NCBI GenBank assembly: GCA_003118195.1
Contig: BEXV01000917.1
Span: 132,061-142,600, forward strand
Direction: 5' to 3'
Length of the DNA stretch: 10,540 nt
Source: Hemicentrotus pulcherrimus
Lineage: Eukaryota > Echinodermata > Echinoidea > Camarodonta > Strongylocentrotidae
Below, piece after piece: positions 1-8,555 of the stretch. Numbering within the stretch: position 1 is the stretch's first letter; each line of letters starts with the position of its first letter. Made by a program: the position numbers and the translations under genes. The notes below the pieces were generated by a model. That model did not search any database. It had not been told where the DNA came from and worked only from the letters and a program-made list of their open reading frames with translations.

Positions 1-43
1 AGAGAGAGAGAGAGAGAGAATAAGAGAGAGATAGAGAGAAGAC
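1..43. repeat. GA microsatellite, interrupted
   Basis: The window opens inside an (AG)n tract of nine uninterrupted units, followed by imperfect GA-rich sequence to about position 43. The tract probably continues beyond the left edge. It is a simple repeat and carries no gene. Confidence 0.9.
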
Positions 44-139
44 AGTTTTTTTTTGTTGTTGTTGATGTATTCATTTCCGTTTTATAATCTTCTGGCCTCA
101 TTAGCATCGACTGTATTTTACCTTTTGGAAACAGAAGAA

Positions 140-170
140 GCACGTGCACATCATGTTCATGGTGACGTGC
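140..170. other. Imperfect hairpin with a CACGTG E-box
   Basis: GCACGT at 140-145 pairs with ACGTGC at 165-170, and the interior (GCACATCATG facing CATGGTG) extends the pairing imperfectly. The left arm contains CACGTG at 141-146, a palindromic E-box. The right arm holds TGACGTG, a CRE-like half site. The inverted symmetry is visible, but any binding function is inferred from short motifs only. Confidence 0.35.
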
Positions 171-420
171 TATACAATACCTGAAATTAATGCTCTCGAT
201 AACACCTTGACTCGGTATTAGCGTTAAAGGTTAAGGCCAGTATTGGAAACGCCCCAATTTAAAAAAAAAATGAAATGGAAGCTCTTTATTACCAATCATG
301 ACTTGTGAACGAATATGTTTTGACTAACACATGATGATAAAAATGTTGCCAGGAAACCGCCTACTAATCGATATATTTGGTAAATTAGTTTATCTGTTGG
401 ACTGTCTGTGAGAGATAAAC

Positions 421-596
421 GCACGTGTCGCCCACGTGTGTGTAGTCCCATATACTGTGTGTACATTTTGATGATTCCAGAACCTTGCAGTACACACCAA
501 TACTTATGCTAGCTGATCAACCTTTTCTGATCGATTCCACCACATTTCTTTCACAATGCAATCGCATGACCATAGCTTGTCTTTATCCAACCATTG
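421..596 (+). repeat. Unknown dispersed repeat, copy A
   Basis: This is one of three related sequences in the window; copy B lies at about 6998-7296 and inverted copy C at about 9505-9820. The best part, 465-506, matches 7163-7204 at 38 of 42 positions with no gap, and similarity continues to about 590. All three copies share GTCCCATATA (here 445-454), a CACCAATA block and an AATGCAATC block (554-563 here). Copy A has 1-nt and 2-nt gaps relative to B and in-frame stops, so it could not encode a continuous protein in the frame that B and C share. Two CACGTG sites lie at 422-427 and 433-438. The family is not recognised: it could be transposon debris or fragments of a duplicated gene. Confidence 0.7.
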
Positions 597-618
597 TAAT
601 TACATCATTTTTTTTTTT

Positions 619-693
619 AACGCAGGAAAATAAGATGAACAGAAAGGCGAAAGTTTGAAATAGATAGGACCAATGATGAGGAAGTTATGAATG
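619..693 (+). repeat. 75-bp direct repeat, copy 1
   Basis: This segment matches 863-937 at 69 of 75 positions with no gaps, counted by hand. It is preceded by a run of T at about 609-618. It follows directly downstream of repeat copy A, but no counterpart is seen after copy B, so it is probably a separate duplication. It contains no open frame of note. Confidence 0.85.
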
Positions 694-809
694 TTTGAAA
701 TAATAATTATGAGATCACTAATTCTATGCTATTCTCATGTTTGAAATTTGGTCAGTGGACTGCGACTAAGTTATCGCTAACTCTCTTTTGAGTCGTGTAA
801 AAAATACGA

Positions 810-822
810 CCCCCCCCCCCCC
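810..822. repeat. C13 homopolymer
   Basis: A run of thirteen C lies between the two copies of the 75-bp direct repeat. Its length is likely to vary between alleles and to be prone to sequencing error. Confidence 0.85.
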
Positions 823-862
823 GTGAGTGCCTTCTCTTTTTGGGCAATTACTTTATTTTATG

Positions 863-937
863 AACGCAGGAAAATAAGAGAAACAGAATGGCGAAAGTTT
901 GAAATAAATAGGATCAATGATTAGGAAGTTATGAATG
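863..937 (+). repeat. 75-bp direct repeat, copy 2
   Basis: This is the second copy of the unit at 619-693, offset by exactly 244 bp, with six substitutions and no gap. The sequences flanking the two copies agree only weakly. A local tandem duplication of a longer unit that later diverged, or two insertions of one short element, would both fit. Confidence 0.85.
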
Positions 938-1580
938 CTTTAAGTTAACAAAATCAGGACAAAACTGTCAATATGTTTAGGGCTTGTTAACTGGTTTGGT
1001 TAGGTTTGCTTTATTTTCTTCTGCATTCTACTTTCTGACAATTCATCATAAATAAGCAAAATACATAACAATTATTATACACAAATGAAACATTAATTAT
1101 TAAATTATCAAATTTCATCAGACTTTATAAAATCATTTGCGGAAGAAGGACTGCCAGCAAATTGCTTTTAAATATGACAGCTCGAAACAAATGTTGTGAA
1201 ATAGATGAAAAACTTCTAACTCATGCGTGAATTCTATTGTCTGAGTTAAATAATCCGTTTGCGTAATTGGCGTTAGGAGAATTACCCCTCGTGTGCCTGG
1301 GTTTTACGATTTGTTGCGTTTGTATGCGGATTATCTACGATATCATGCACAAGTACTCTAAAATGTATTTTCACAATTTTACCGTTGCCGTTTTCATACC
1401 GGGGATCAGACTGCCACAAGAATGGTATTAAATGTTCGTAGCAGAGATCGCATTGCGTTCTACTGCGGCATTCAGTTACCTGCGAAATGACTGTATTATG
1501 TTGGGAATAGAAAATGTGTGTCGATCAACTGCAAAAAGGAAAGCCGAAATGAGAATTTCATAATTATTAGACAGTGACTT
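938..1580. other. Unassigned AT-rich stretch
   Basis: I see no open frame, RNA gene or repeat that I can name here. The sequence is AT-rich up to about 1250 and somewhat more mixed from 1260 to 1540. Only short, probably chance frames are present. Confidence 0.5.
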
Positions 1581-1719
1581 GAGAGAATAAGAAAGAGGGA
1601 GATAGACATACAGAGAGACATAGAAAAAGAGAGAGGAGAGAATGAGAGAGAGAGAGAGAGAGAGAAGGAATGGGAGGAGGTGGGAGGGAGGGTGAGAGAG
1701 AGAGAGAGAGAGAGAGAGA
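1581..1719. repeat. Long GA-rich microsatellite
   Basis: This is a purine tract on the plus strand with uninterrupted (GA)n blocks at about 1644-1665 and 1693-1719, separated by GGGAGG-type sequence. On the minus strand it gives an open frame of Ser, Leu and Pro repeats, which is a low-complexity artefact. Long polypurine tracts can adopt triplex-type structure and can bind GAGA-type factors. Neither is shown for this tract. Confidence 0.9.
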
Positions 1720-2090
1720 TTGGATTTTTGAGGTACTCGTCACGTGTTGGAGATCTTTCTGCCTCCGGTGTAAGATATCTCCTAAGATTTGACCCGTCAA
1801 CCCATCAAATTAACACCGAAAATTCGACTTTTCTTATTAAAAAAGAGAGAACATAACACCCCAATCCTTTCAAAACCGTGACTGCTATAGACTCATCATA
1901 ATATTTTATGATGACGCGAATTTCCTGCAACCGTTTCTACCTTAAGAAGTCAATTTCGGGGGTTTGGACGTGAAATACTTACCCGTGGTGGGATTTTGTG
2001 AGAATTTACGGTAAAAATACGGGATAAGACAGCGCATACCAGCGTGTCATCAACTTGTAATATTTTGATCCGTGCGCTGACTCACCGTCT
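1720..2090. other. Unassigned stretch containing a perfect hairpin
   Basis: No gene is visible. The one clear structure is a perfect inverted repeat: TCATCATAA at 1893-1901, loop TATT, then TTATGATGA at 1906-1914. A CACGTG E-box lies at 1741-1746. Confidence 0.5.
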
Positions 2091-2400
2091 ATCTCATCAT
2101 CACCGCCTTGTTTAACAGGTTGGGTCTCCTAATGTACGCGGTGCATCGGACCAGCGAAATTAAATTTCGTTTCGCGTTTCCGATCCTGCAAGTAGTTTTC
2201 GCTCGTACATTCTGATAGCTTAAAATTGTGGGGTGGAAAGGTTCATTTTGCTTCCTTGCATCATCAGCATTGTCATCAACATCATTAATATAGAATTAAA
2301 TTCGCCATTTACCTCATTCTCAAACAATCAGCAATTTTCAATGTCATCATCGCCATCGTAGTCCCCCTCCCACTCCTCCCCATCATCATCATCCTCAACT
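2090..2400. repeat. Degenerate CAT/ATC-rich tract
   Basis: Short CATCAT runs recur near 2094, 2259, 2344 and 2381-2393, separated by ordinary sequence. The stretch also holds a small inverted repeat, CGAAAT at 2155-2160 facing ATTTCG at 2164-2169, in a locally CpG-containing part. It looks like decayed simple sequence. No coding signal is seen. Confidence 0.4.
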
Positions 2401-2895
2401 TTACTATGATTATAGCAATGAAAGAAATGTTTGCAGCAAAATGCAGACAGTGTTTGCCAGTTTTTGAACACATATTATTTATTAGTGATAAAGTGTTATT
2501 ATGATATGGAAAAGTATATATGTAAAACGAATTTGAAAGATTTTTTTCCTGATTGTTTATTTCTTTTAAATTATTTTGCCAAGTAAATTTGTGATATCTT
2601 AAAAATGTACAGCAATCTGTAACTGATATCTATAATTGCATGTTCTTATCATATTGTTAATGGCCAAGAATATCATTTTAAAATTCTACCTGTATATATC
2701 TCTTTTTGTATACATATGTGTATGTGAATGATATTATTCAATAAAGGAACCCTGTGGAAGGGGGAAAACACTTCAAGCTTATGCTTAACACGACCCCTTT
2801 TCTAAATATACCATTTCTTTATCATGCATCTCAAGTAATAAGATTGTAAATTTTTCTGAAATGAATTAATATCAAATCAAATCAAATCAAATCAA
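2400..2895 (+). mobile_element. Probable 3' end of a truncated LINE
   Basis: This AT-rich, ORF-free stretch ends in five ATCAA units at 2871-2895. An AATAAA signal lies at 2740-2745. It is followed by a less AT-rich segment containing a small self-complementary motif (AAGC-TTAT-GCTT) and an ACCCCTTTT block. Many CR1/L2-type non-LTR retrotransposons end in short microsatellite tails after a structured 3' UTR, and most genomic copies are 5' truncated. The pattern fits such a copy with only the 3' UTR left. The left boundary is a guess, no reverse transcriptase is present, and no target-site duplication was found. A gene's 3' UTR next to a simple repeat is the main alternative. Confidence 0.45.
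2871..2895 (+). repeat. (ATCAA)5 pentanucleotide tail
   Basis: Five perfect ATCAA units run without interruption. They are read here as the tail of the LINE-like sequence just upstream. A run of eighteen A follows at 2921-2938, after 25 bp of unrelated sequence. Confidence 0.9.
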
Positions 2896-2920
2896 GATTT
2901 TACTAGAAAATATGAAAGGT

Positions 2921-2938
2921 AAAAAAAAAAAAAAAAAA
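2921..2938. repeat. A18 homopolymer
   Basis: An uninterrupted run of eighteen A lies just downstream of the ATCAA tail. It may be a poly-A tail remnant or a simple homopolymer. No processed gene copy can be recognised upstream of it. Confidence 0.85.
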
Positions 2939-2939
2939 T

Positions 2940-3330
2940 CTCCACATAGCTCTTTTGTCACATAATGAAAGGAGAGCACAATACATCTTTCCAAAATCTT
3001 CTCACTATTTGTTGTTACCTCAAAGCTTAAAACAGCTTTATTCGAATGACCCGTTTAATTTGTAATTTTCTACAATTAACACTTTCCCCCTCTTACCCTT
3101 TATAAAAGGCCTATTGTTACTATTATTGTTATTATCATTATCTTTAGCTCCTTCGCCCGTGTTTTTCGTCTTCAATTTGTTATTGCTACACAATCAATGG
3201 ATTGCTGAATGCGTTTGGATATCTTTATACCAGAGACTAATGAAAAGAAAAACCTTTAATATTATAAAATACCGCCTGTGTATAGTTTATTGCAGCTTTT
3301 CTTTACTCGTCGACATGCTGTTCTGTTGTC
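2940..3330. other. Unassigned stretch with a short ATT tract
   Basis: A (TTA)n-like tract lies at about 3114-3143. An 89-codon plus-strand frame covers 3114-3383, but its first part is Leu-rich translation of the simple repeat and it matches nothing I know. I do not call it a gene. Confidence 0.5.
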
Positions 3331-3334
3331 ATCC

Positions 3335-3350
3335 ACGCCGCCGTCGGCGT
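3335..3350. other. GC-rich perfect hairpin
   Basis: ACGCCG at 3335-3340 and CGGCGT at 3345-3350 flank a CCGT loop. It stands out against the AT-rich surroundings and begins a CpG-richer patch that runs to about 3575. The structure is seen; its function is unknown. Confidence 0.5.
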
Positions 3351-3481
3351 TACCCCTACAGAGCCTTGCTTTCTTTCCCGTAATCAACTCGTATTGTTGT
3401 TTTTTTCCCGCGACATCACATCGACTCGTTTTACCGCGCTAAGACCTGTCAACTTTCATGACGCGCTACAAGCCAGCAGAC

Positions 3482-3594
3482 GATAAGCATGATAAGTACT
3501 GTGATCGATTGCGTATCGGATTCGCATAAATCCAATCGATGCATCACCACACGCCCTCCTCTCGACTGCGCGGGGATTATGGGAAACATAAACA
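3482..3594. promoter_or_regulatory. Candidate cis-regulatory motif cluster
   Basis: Within 113 bp there are two GATAAG motifs (3482-3487 and 3491-3496), an inverted pair ATCGATTG/CAATCGAT (3504-3511 and 3533-3540), a GGATTA core (3574-3579) and ATAAACA (3588-3594). These match the usual cores for GATA factors, Onecut/CDP-type factors, Otx/Gsc-type homeodomains and Fox factors. In echinoderm embryos GATA, Otx and FoxA act together in endomesoderm control, which makes the combination suggestive. Each motif is short and expected often by chance, so this is weak evidence. Confidence 0.2.
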
Positions 3595-3659
3595 GAATAA
3601 TGAGGTCTCAGCAGGGCACCAACTGCTGCAGTGGTTAACATCGGATCTACTCTTCTCAT

Positions 3660-4800
3660 ATCGAGACTAAACTATTATATTTCATTTCCATTTCCTGGTT
3701 AAATATTCGAATTCATCAGAATTTGGGCATAACATTATTTAGACATAATAGGGGCATTAGCCTACATGTACGTTTCACAGTGTTTTTCTAGGTCTAATAA
3801 TCATAATGTTAGTACTGATGACAGGCCTAAGAAACAAATCAAAAAGCCTTCTCCTACGGAATCGAAAATTAATTGTGGGCTGGAACTAGACTACAGAGAA
3901 ATGTCACCAAATACCCGACATGTTTGGTTAGGACGTGGAGTTGGTTTTTCTGGAGCAAATGATGCTTGACTTTTTACTCTGGAACCAATTTTTCCTCTGA
4001 TGATTGATTGCAAAGGAGAAAGTTCAACTCACGATCGCGCAAGTACTAGTAAGCCTAATAAAAAAGTGCTCCATACCTTTATTTAATAAGACCGTTTACT
4101 TCATTTTATACTACCAGTTAAACTTTATGGGATAACCATCGGTACAACTATCGTCGTTTATAGGCTATGGGACTATTACGACACGGTTGTTGTCGAAGAT
4201 TGAGACTGCGTTTCTGCCGTGACTGAAAATATATCTGCTGTCTTGTGATTACAACTTTTCTTGTAAATTTGACTTTTGATCAGGGATTTTTCTTTTTCGT
4301 TCCTGAGCAAGCTCCAAGACTAAGATACATTCTTAATGGCAACGGGTGTGCTGTTTTGTAATTCAGTTCGTCAGCAAGTACTGAATTCTTCTTTATGAGG
4401 TCTGTAGACGTCGTCAGAATGGGATTTACGTAATGCAAACATGGGATGCGAGAAACAAGTAAGTCTTACTTAATAGGTCATTATCTTTCACGAGTTTAAG
4501 ATCTACGGTAGATTTAACGCACCATTAACGCATAAAGTGTCGACCTTTTTGTAAGGCTTAATTGGCGTACCTCATTGCATGGTTGCAGAAAGAGCTTGTA
4601 TTTTTGTTATTTATTTATTATAGTTTTATTTCAACAGGGTGGTCTCATTTCAAGTCCATTTCTGGACCTGCTCTCCCAGAGAGGCCTGCAGGTGATTTTT
4701 GTATATATTTCTTCTGAAATGTTGTTTCATCCGTACCACATACCACAGTATATCGCGTGGTAGTGACACTTTTCTATAATCAGTTAGATATTTGTTTTAT
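3660..4800. other. Long unassigned stretch
   Basis: I see no gene or repeat I can name. Two short plus-strand frames exist: 67 codons at 3766-3969 and 62 codons at 4575-4763. Neither has recognisable domains, flanking splice signals I trust, or a recurring copy. Intron or intergenic sequence is the simplest reading. Confidence 0.5.
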
Positions 4801-4819
4801 TAACCGTGAGTAGAAAGGG

Positions 4820-4850
4820 AAGAGTGGGAGAGAGAGAATAAAGAGAGATC
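4820..4850. repeat. Short GA-rich tract
   Basis: An interrupted GAGAGA purine tract, shorter than those at 1581-1719 and 5821-5855. It is simple sequence only. Confidence 0.7.
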
Positions 4851-4859
4851 GGCTAATCC

Positions 4860-5820
4860 GTTCATGGATCAATACATTTCTTTTCTACAGATTATGTGGG
4901 CATATCAGAACTATATCTTGTATGTATACTTTGACGTTCTTCATTATGATTTCCAGGAAATCAAATTAACAATTTCAAACGGCAATGCAAATTGTTATGA
5001 TAATTTGAACAGTGTCAAAAAGGATAAACAACACACCTTCTCACGCTTTGAAAATGTTATTCAGATTGTGTAAAATGTCATATTAATGTACGCACATTTC
5101 GATAGGTGACGTGCTAGGCTATTCAAATTGGCTACTTGATATCGTGTATGCAGCACTAGAAGTATCCGATACACTCTTTGATGTCCTTTTCCAATTTCAA
5201 CTTTCGGGGAAAAATATAAAGACCATCCTACTTTTGCGATCAGTTAAAAGGTGTCGTTTGACTTGATTATTTCAGATTTTAGTTTTGCAAAGTGATTTCC
5301 GGCTTGGGAAACAGAACCATTCAGCAATAATATCGAAAAGAAAATAATCATCTCCTAAATGTATTACACAAAAGTCTTTTTTCTTCTTTCTTTCTAAAGC
5401 ACCTTCTTTGATGGTTATTTTAAGGACCTATAAGACTTTCGCGAAATCATCCTTAGGTAATTTGGATATCTTTGTCCACCCATAATGTTTTGATATACGA
5501 ACATACATATGTCGTGTAACCATGGTTACATAATCCGAACAAATCCATGGGCAAAAGAACAGACTATTGAGTTGATTTCTTGAAAGTGTTGGCGACGTGC
5601 TTTTGAATATTTATTTTGATCGATACGCAGCAGCAAAACAAAGAGAAAAATAGATGAATAAGAAAATGAGAATAGAATGGTAGCAAATAAAACAGTCGAT
5701 GCTAAGCTGTAATCAATCGCAATGGAGAGAAACACAAACTTGAAGGAGCGGCTTGGAATGCATTCATGAAGATGAGAAAAGAGGGTAGTAGAAAGCTTGA
5801 CAAGCAACTAGAGAAAAGGA
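4860..5820. other. Unassigned AT-rich stretch with a 16-bp palindrome
   Basis: No gene is called. A 69-codon plus frame (4864-5073) and a 93-codon minus frame (5526-5807) have composition typical of chance frames in AT-rich DNA. The one clear element is the perfect palindrome TGTAACCATGGTTACA at 5515-5530. Confidence 0.5.
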
Positions 5821-5855
5821 AAGACAGGGAGAGAGAGAGAGACAGAAAGAAGAGA
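5821..5855. repeat. GA microsatellite, short
   Basis: A GGGAGAGAGAGAGAGAC block followed by AGAAAGAAGAG. It is a simple purine tract on the plus strand, like the other GA tracts in the window. Confidence 0.85.
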
Positions 5856-5880
5856 CCCCCCTTTATACAGATGTGTCGGA

Positions 5881-6680
5881 TTACTCTGTGAAAATTGAAA
5901 AATAAACGGAGATGCTTTCAAGCCCCATACTGTCATCGTGGTGATTCCAGATCAAAAATGTGTAATTACCCACTTCAAATATCTCCTCTGATTGCTTGTA
6001 TGCATTAGGAGCCGAGCGTTTGTGCAGAAACACATTCAACAATGGGCGTCTTTTCTTCTTCCTTTTGAGGTTAAATTGCTCCAATCCCGAAGTCAAGTCG
6101 GGACCGGACGACATCCGAGTGGATTTTTACTCAGCTTTTCTTCATCGTCACTTAACCTCTGTTGGCCCATGGTTAAAATCTGTTTGTACTGTCAATTTAA
6201 GACCACTCGGACACAACACCTTCCATCTGGCCTCCGTCCCCCGTGGACCCGGCTAAAACGCATATCGCAATCCCGCTTCGTATAACTAGCCGCGGCATCG
6301 CATTCAACCATGATTTCAGTTCTTGCAAAAAAGAGGTTTTCCGTCTCAGATTCTTTCAATAAATCTATTGAATCAACGCTCAAAAATTCAGACCACACAT
6401 TTCAAATGTTGACCAAAGGTTTCAGCAGGAGATACATTTCAACAAAGCAAATATACACGCCTGTGTGTAAGCAAGCTACTCGATTTTGACCGGGTTTTTT
6501 CCGTGCTTTGCGTCTACGAGGCAAAAAATAATTTATGTCCGAGTATTTTTCGCGCGTAAATTCGGGTCGTCTGCCAAAGCTTTGGCTTATTGAATTAAAA
6601 TCTCGGGGGAATTTTTGTTCAACATTATCTCGTGTACGATGGATGTTAGAACAATAATGGCGAAGTGTGATTTGTGACAC
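5881..6680 (-). other. Block of overlapping short open frames, unassigned
   Basis: Three minus-strand frames lie in series: 5881-6114 (77 codons), 6192-6398 (68) and 6402-6680 (92). Two plus-strand frames overlap at 5992-6285. The 5881-6114 frame has a basic KRKKKRR run near residue 18, and the 6402-6680 frame has a basic PRRRKARKK run. The segment about 6080-6300 is richer in CpG than its surroundings, which by itself lowers stop-codon density and lengthens frames on both strands. An unrecognised exon is possible. Open frames on both strands argue for composition instead. No family was recognised. Confidence 0.2.
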
Positions 6681-6689
6681 CTCTTGATA

Positions 6690-6997
6690 CGTCTGTTTTC
6701 TTTCTAATTCTTGGTTCAGAAAAAGCTGGAAATAGTGTGCATATTTGCCTGCTGCAAATCATCGCATCTGTACTATGTTTGTAGAGTACAGTAGAGAAGG
6801 AATGGAAAGAACATTTGAAGAAGTCTAAATGGCTTACACAATAAAAGTAATGAATTCAGTCGAGGAGAAGAAGGGCTGAAAAGGAGAGGCTAATCATGTT
6901 AAAGATAAACTCCAGTTCTGGTTAAAAAAAAGAAAATTACTTTTCACAGAATCAAACGAAACTTACACTGAATGTTCAAGATTACAAAGAAATGACA
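6690..6997. other. Unassigned stretch with a short hairpin
   Basis: Nothing coding is visible. CTGTACT at 6768-6774 and AGTACAG at 6785-6791 form a perfect 7-bp inverted repeat with a 10-nt loop. Confidence 0.45.
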
Positions 6998-7296
6998 TGA
7001 GCCAAACAGTTTTGGAAGAAAATGTATACTGGCTGAGTAATGAGCATAGAAAGACAAGGAATTCAAGGTAGTACTAGCCCCTACACCATGTGTTTTGTCC
7101 CATATATAGCTTTATGTGTACAGTGCTTGTTACTTTACCAAGACTCGGTCAAATTTATTAAGATTTTGATGACTCCTGAACCTTGCACTGCACACCAATA
7201 CTTACATGCTACATGATCAACTGTTTCTGATCCTTTCAACACCTTTTCTTCACAATGCAATCACATTACCAGTACTAAAGTTTATCTTTAAGTAAC
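6998..7296 (+). repeat. Unknown dispersed repeat, copy B
   Basis: This copy is close to copy A over 7163-7290 and more distantly related to inverted copy C over nearly its full length. GTCCCATATA is at 7097-7106 and CACAATGCAATC at 7251-7262. Relative to A, it carries about 40 extra bases between the two conserved blocks. One frame is open from 7173 to 7292 and ends with TAA at 7293-7295. It reads TNTYMLHD early and HNAIT then KFIFK near its end, and lines up with the C frame (TNNYLLHG, QNAIT, KLIFK). Gaps against C inside that stretch are 9 and 3 nt. This points to a decayed coding ancestor, but the family is unknown to me. Confidence 0.7.
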
Positions 7297-7826
7297 AAAA
7301 TATATCAAGACAATGAGTTGTACTAAGATCCTAGGTTGTATATACCCATTTCGCTAGTGTGCCTGAAACGTACCTTTGAAGATGATTCGGCTTTACGATG
7401 TTCCAGTTGTAGTTTCAATGGAGGACTTCAACATTTAGTTTCCTGTTAAAAATGTAATATTTCTATCGTAAATGTATCATAATACAATTGTATCTTGATA
7501 ACTTGGTTTACCTTGTTCGATAATCAAAAGCATGAATAAAGAAATATGAATAAATTCTGAATGTAATAAATTACAATTTCTGAGGAATGAACTAAATAGG
7601 GTACTACAAATGAATTACAACGTCATTAATTACAGCATTTGCACTTTTTTTTACTTTGAACAGCACCCTTGCTAGTGTCGATTTTACACGGTTACTCCAG
7701 TATTTGCCGATTAAAAGTTTAATCAATAAAATTTCGCTGCACTTTCATCAAGACGTGATTGAAGAAATGCACTTCCATATTTGGCCTAATCACCGATTTT
7801 AAATCGAAATATCTGAAAATGTTTAA
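7297..7826. other. Unassigned AT-rich stretch with polyadenylation-like signals
   Basis: No open frame is of interest here. Several AATAAA motifs cluster at about 7535-7570, which is common in AT-rich sequence and also typical of a 3' end. It is unclear whether this cluster belongs to repeat copy B upstream. Confidence 0.4.
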
Positions 7827-8043
7827 TGATGATGATTCATTATTGTTTTTACCTGCCACTGCCAGGAAAGCATGTTTATATGCTCGGAGGTAAATAACCA
7901 GGGGACCTACGGCTTTCAGTCCTCACCGAAGGACTTGGTAATGCGGTTAACGACTTACCAAAGAACAAGAGTTCATTGACTTGGTTTTTATCTCGGGGTC
8001 TCCCGGTTACGAGACCACTGCTCTAACCCTGAGCCATCGCGCC
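7827..8043 (-). mobile_element. tRNA-Thr(CGT)-like SINE
   Basis: Read on the minus strand, this begins with a tRNA-like head: GGCGCGA (8043-8037), TG, a perfect D stem GCTC/GAGC (8034-8031 and 8023-8020) around a 7-nt D loop, then an anticodon-loop-like CTCGTAA (8013-8007) with anticodon CGT, as in threonine tRNA. The A box of the RNA polymerase III promoter is recognisable. The anticodon stem is badly mispaired and no good B box follows, so it is not a working tRNA. A 160-bp tRNA-unrelated body follows with two stems (AGTCCT/AGGACT at 7918-7923 and 7930-7935; TTGGTAA/TTACCAA at 7935-7941 and 7955-7961). It ends near an ATC-rich tail. This is standard SINE architecture. The body resembles repeats I associate with sea urchins, but this is unverified. 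No clear target-site duplication was found. Confidence 0.75.
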
Positions 8044-8309
8044 CCATCAAATTAAAAAGTGGACTTAAAAAAAAGAAGGAAGTAGCTAGATCTAGATAAG
8101 AGGTGACGCATTAACACAGATAAATGGTAGAAGAATACACAAATTACAGATGAAGTCTTCATATTCTTGTCATTTTCTATCGCCAATAGCAATCCATGCC
8201 TCACCTATTCCAAGCTTAGACCCTCCTTTTTTCATTTGATGCAACTCATATGATTTATATCTCACGCATGAGTGAGTAAAAGCAAAATCGAAGAGAGGAA
8301 ACCAAAAAG
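8044..8309. other. Unassigned spacer between the SINE and an open frame
   Basis: This AT-rich spacer contains a short palindromic CTAGATCTAG near 8086-8096. No gene or named repeat is seen. Confidence 0.4.
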
Positions 8310-8555
8310 TTATTTGGCGGGCGGTATCTGAATTTTAAAAAGAAAATCACAATTTTTAGAAAGTTCAATTTCTGCCCTTTCAAATGACACCTCAATCAGG
8401 AAAAATGAGCCAGGAATAACAAAGTTCTGTTTGTTTAAAGTAAGGGCTTGCATTTCCATAATTTGATCAAAGGAGTACGTTTTCACTGGCTGCCTGCCGT
8501 AGCAACGAACAGAGTTGACAAAAGACTTCACTCCATTTCGTTGAAGATCAGCCAT
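8310..8555 (-). CDS. Uncertain 81-aa open frame at an inverted repeat
   Basis: This minus-strand frame starts with an ATG at 8555 (MADLQRNG...) and ends in ...QIPPAK. There is no signal peptide, no convincing membrane segment and no domain I recognise. Composition is mixed rather than low-complexity. Its first nine or so codons lie in the left arm of an inverted repeat (8532-8558). The right arm on the plus strand starts another ATG frame with nearly the same N-terminus. The frame could be a real small gene or first exon, or a chance frame. I infer no function. Confidence 0.2.
   Translation of the reverse strand: MADLQRNGVKSFVNSVRCYGRQPVKTYSFDQIMEMQALTLNKQNFVIPGSFFLIEVSFERAEIELSKNCDFLFKIQIPPAK

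Noticed and set aside
161..172. GGTGACGTGCTA shared with about 5105-5116
   Set aside because: The 12-bp match does not extend in either direction, so it is probably chance or a shared CRE-like core.
1567..1800. 77-codon minus-strand open frame, Ser/Leu/Pro rich
   Set aside because: It is translation of the GA microsatellite and has no domain-like sequence.
3114..3383. 89-codon plus-strand open frame
   Set aside because: It starts in an ATT simple repeat, which gives a Leu run that mimics a signal peptide, and the rest shows no recognisable domain.
4864..5073. 69-codon plus-strand frame beginning with ATG
   Set aside because: Its AT-rich composition, the lack of domains and the lack of a repeated or spliced context make it likely a chance frame.
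5515..5530. RFX X-box
   Set aside because: The half site is GGTTAC rather than the usual GGTAAC or GGCAAC, so the match is not good enough.
7991..8043. Functional tRNA-Thr gene on the minus strand
   Set aside because: The anticodon stem is mispaired, and the T arm and 3' acceptor strand are absent; the following sequence is a SINE body.
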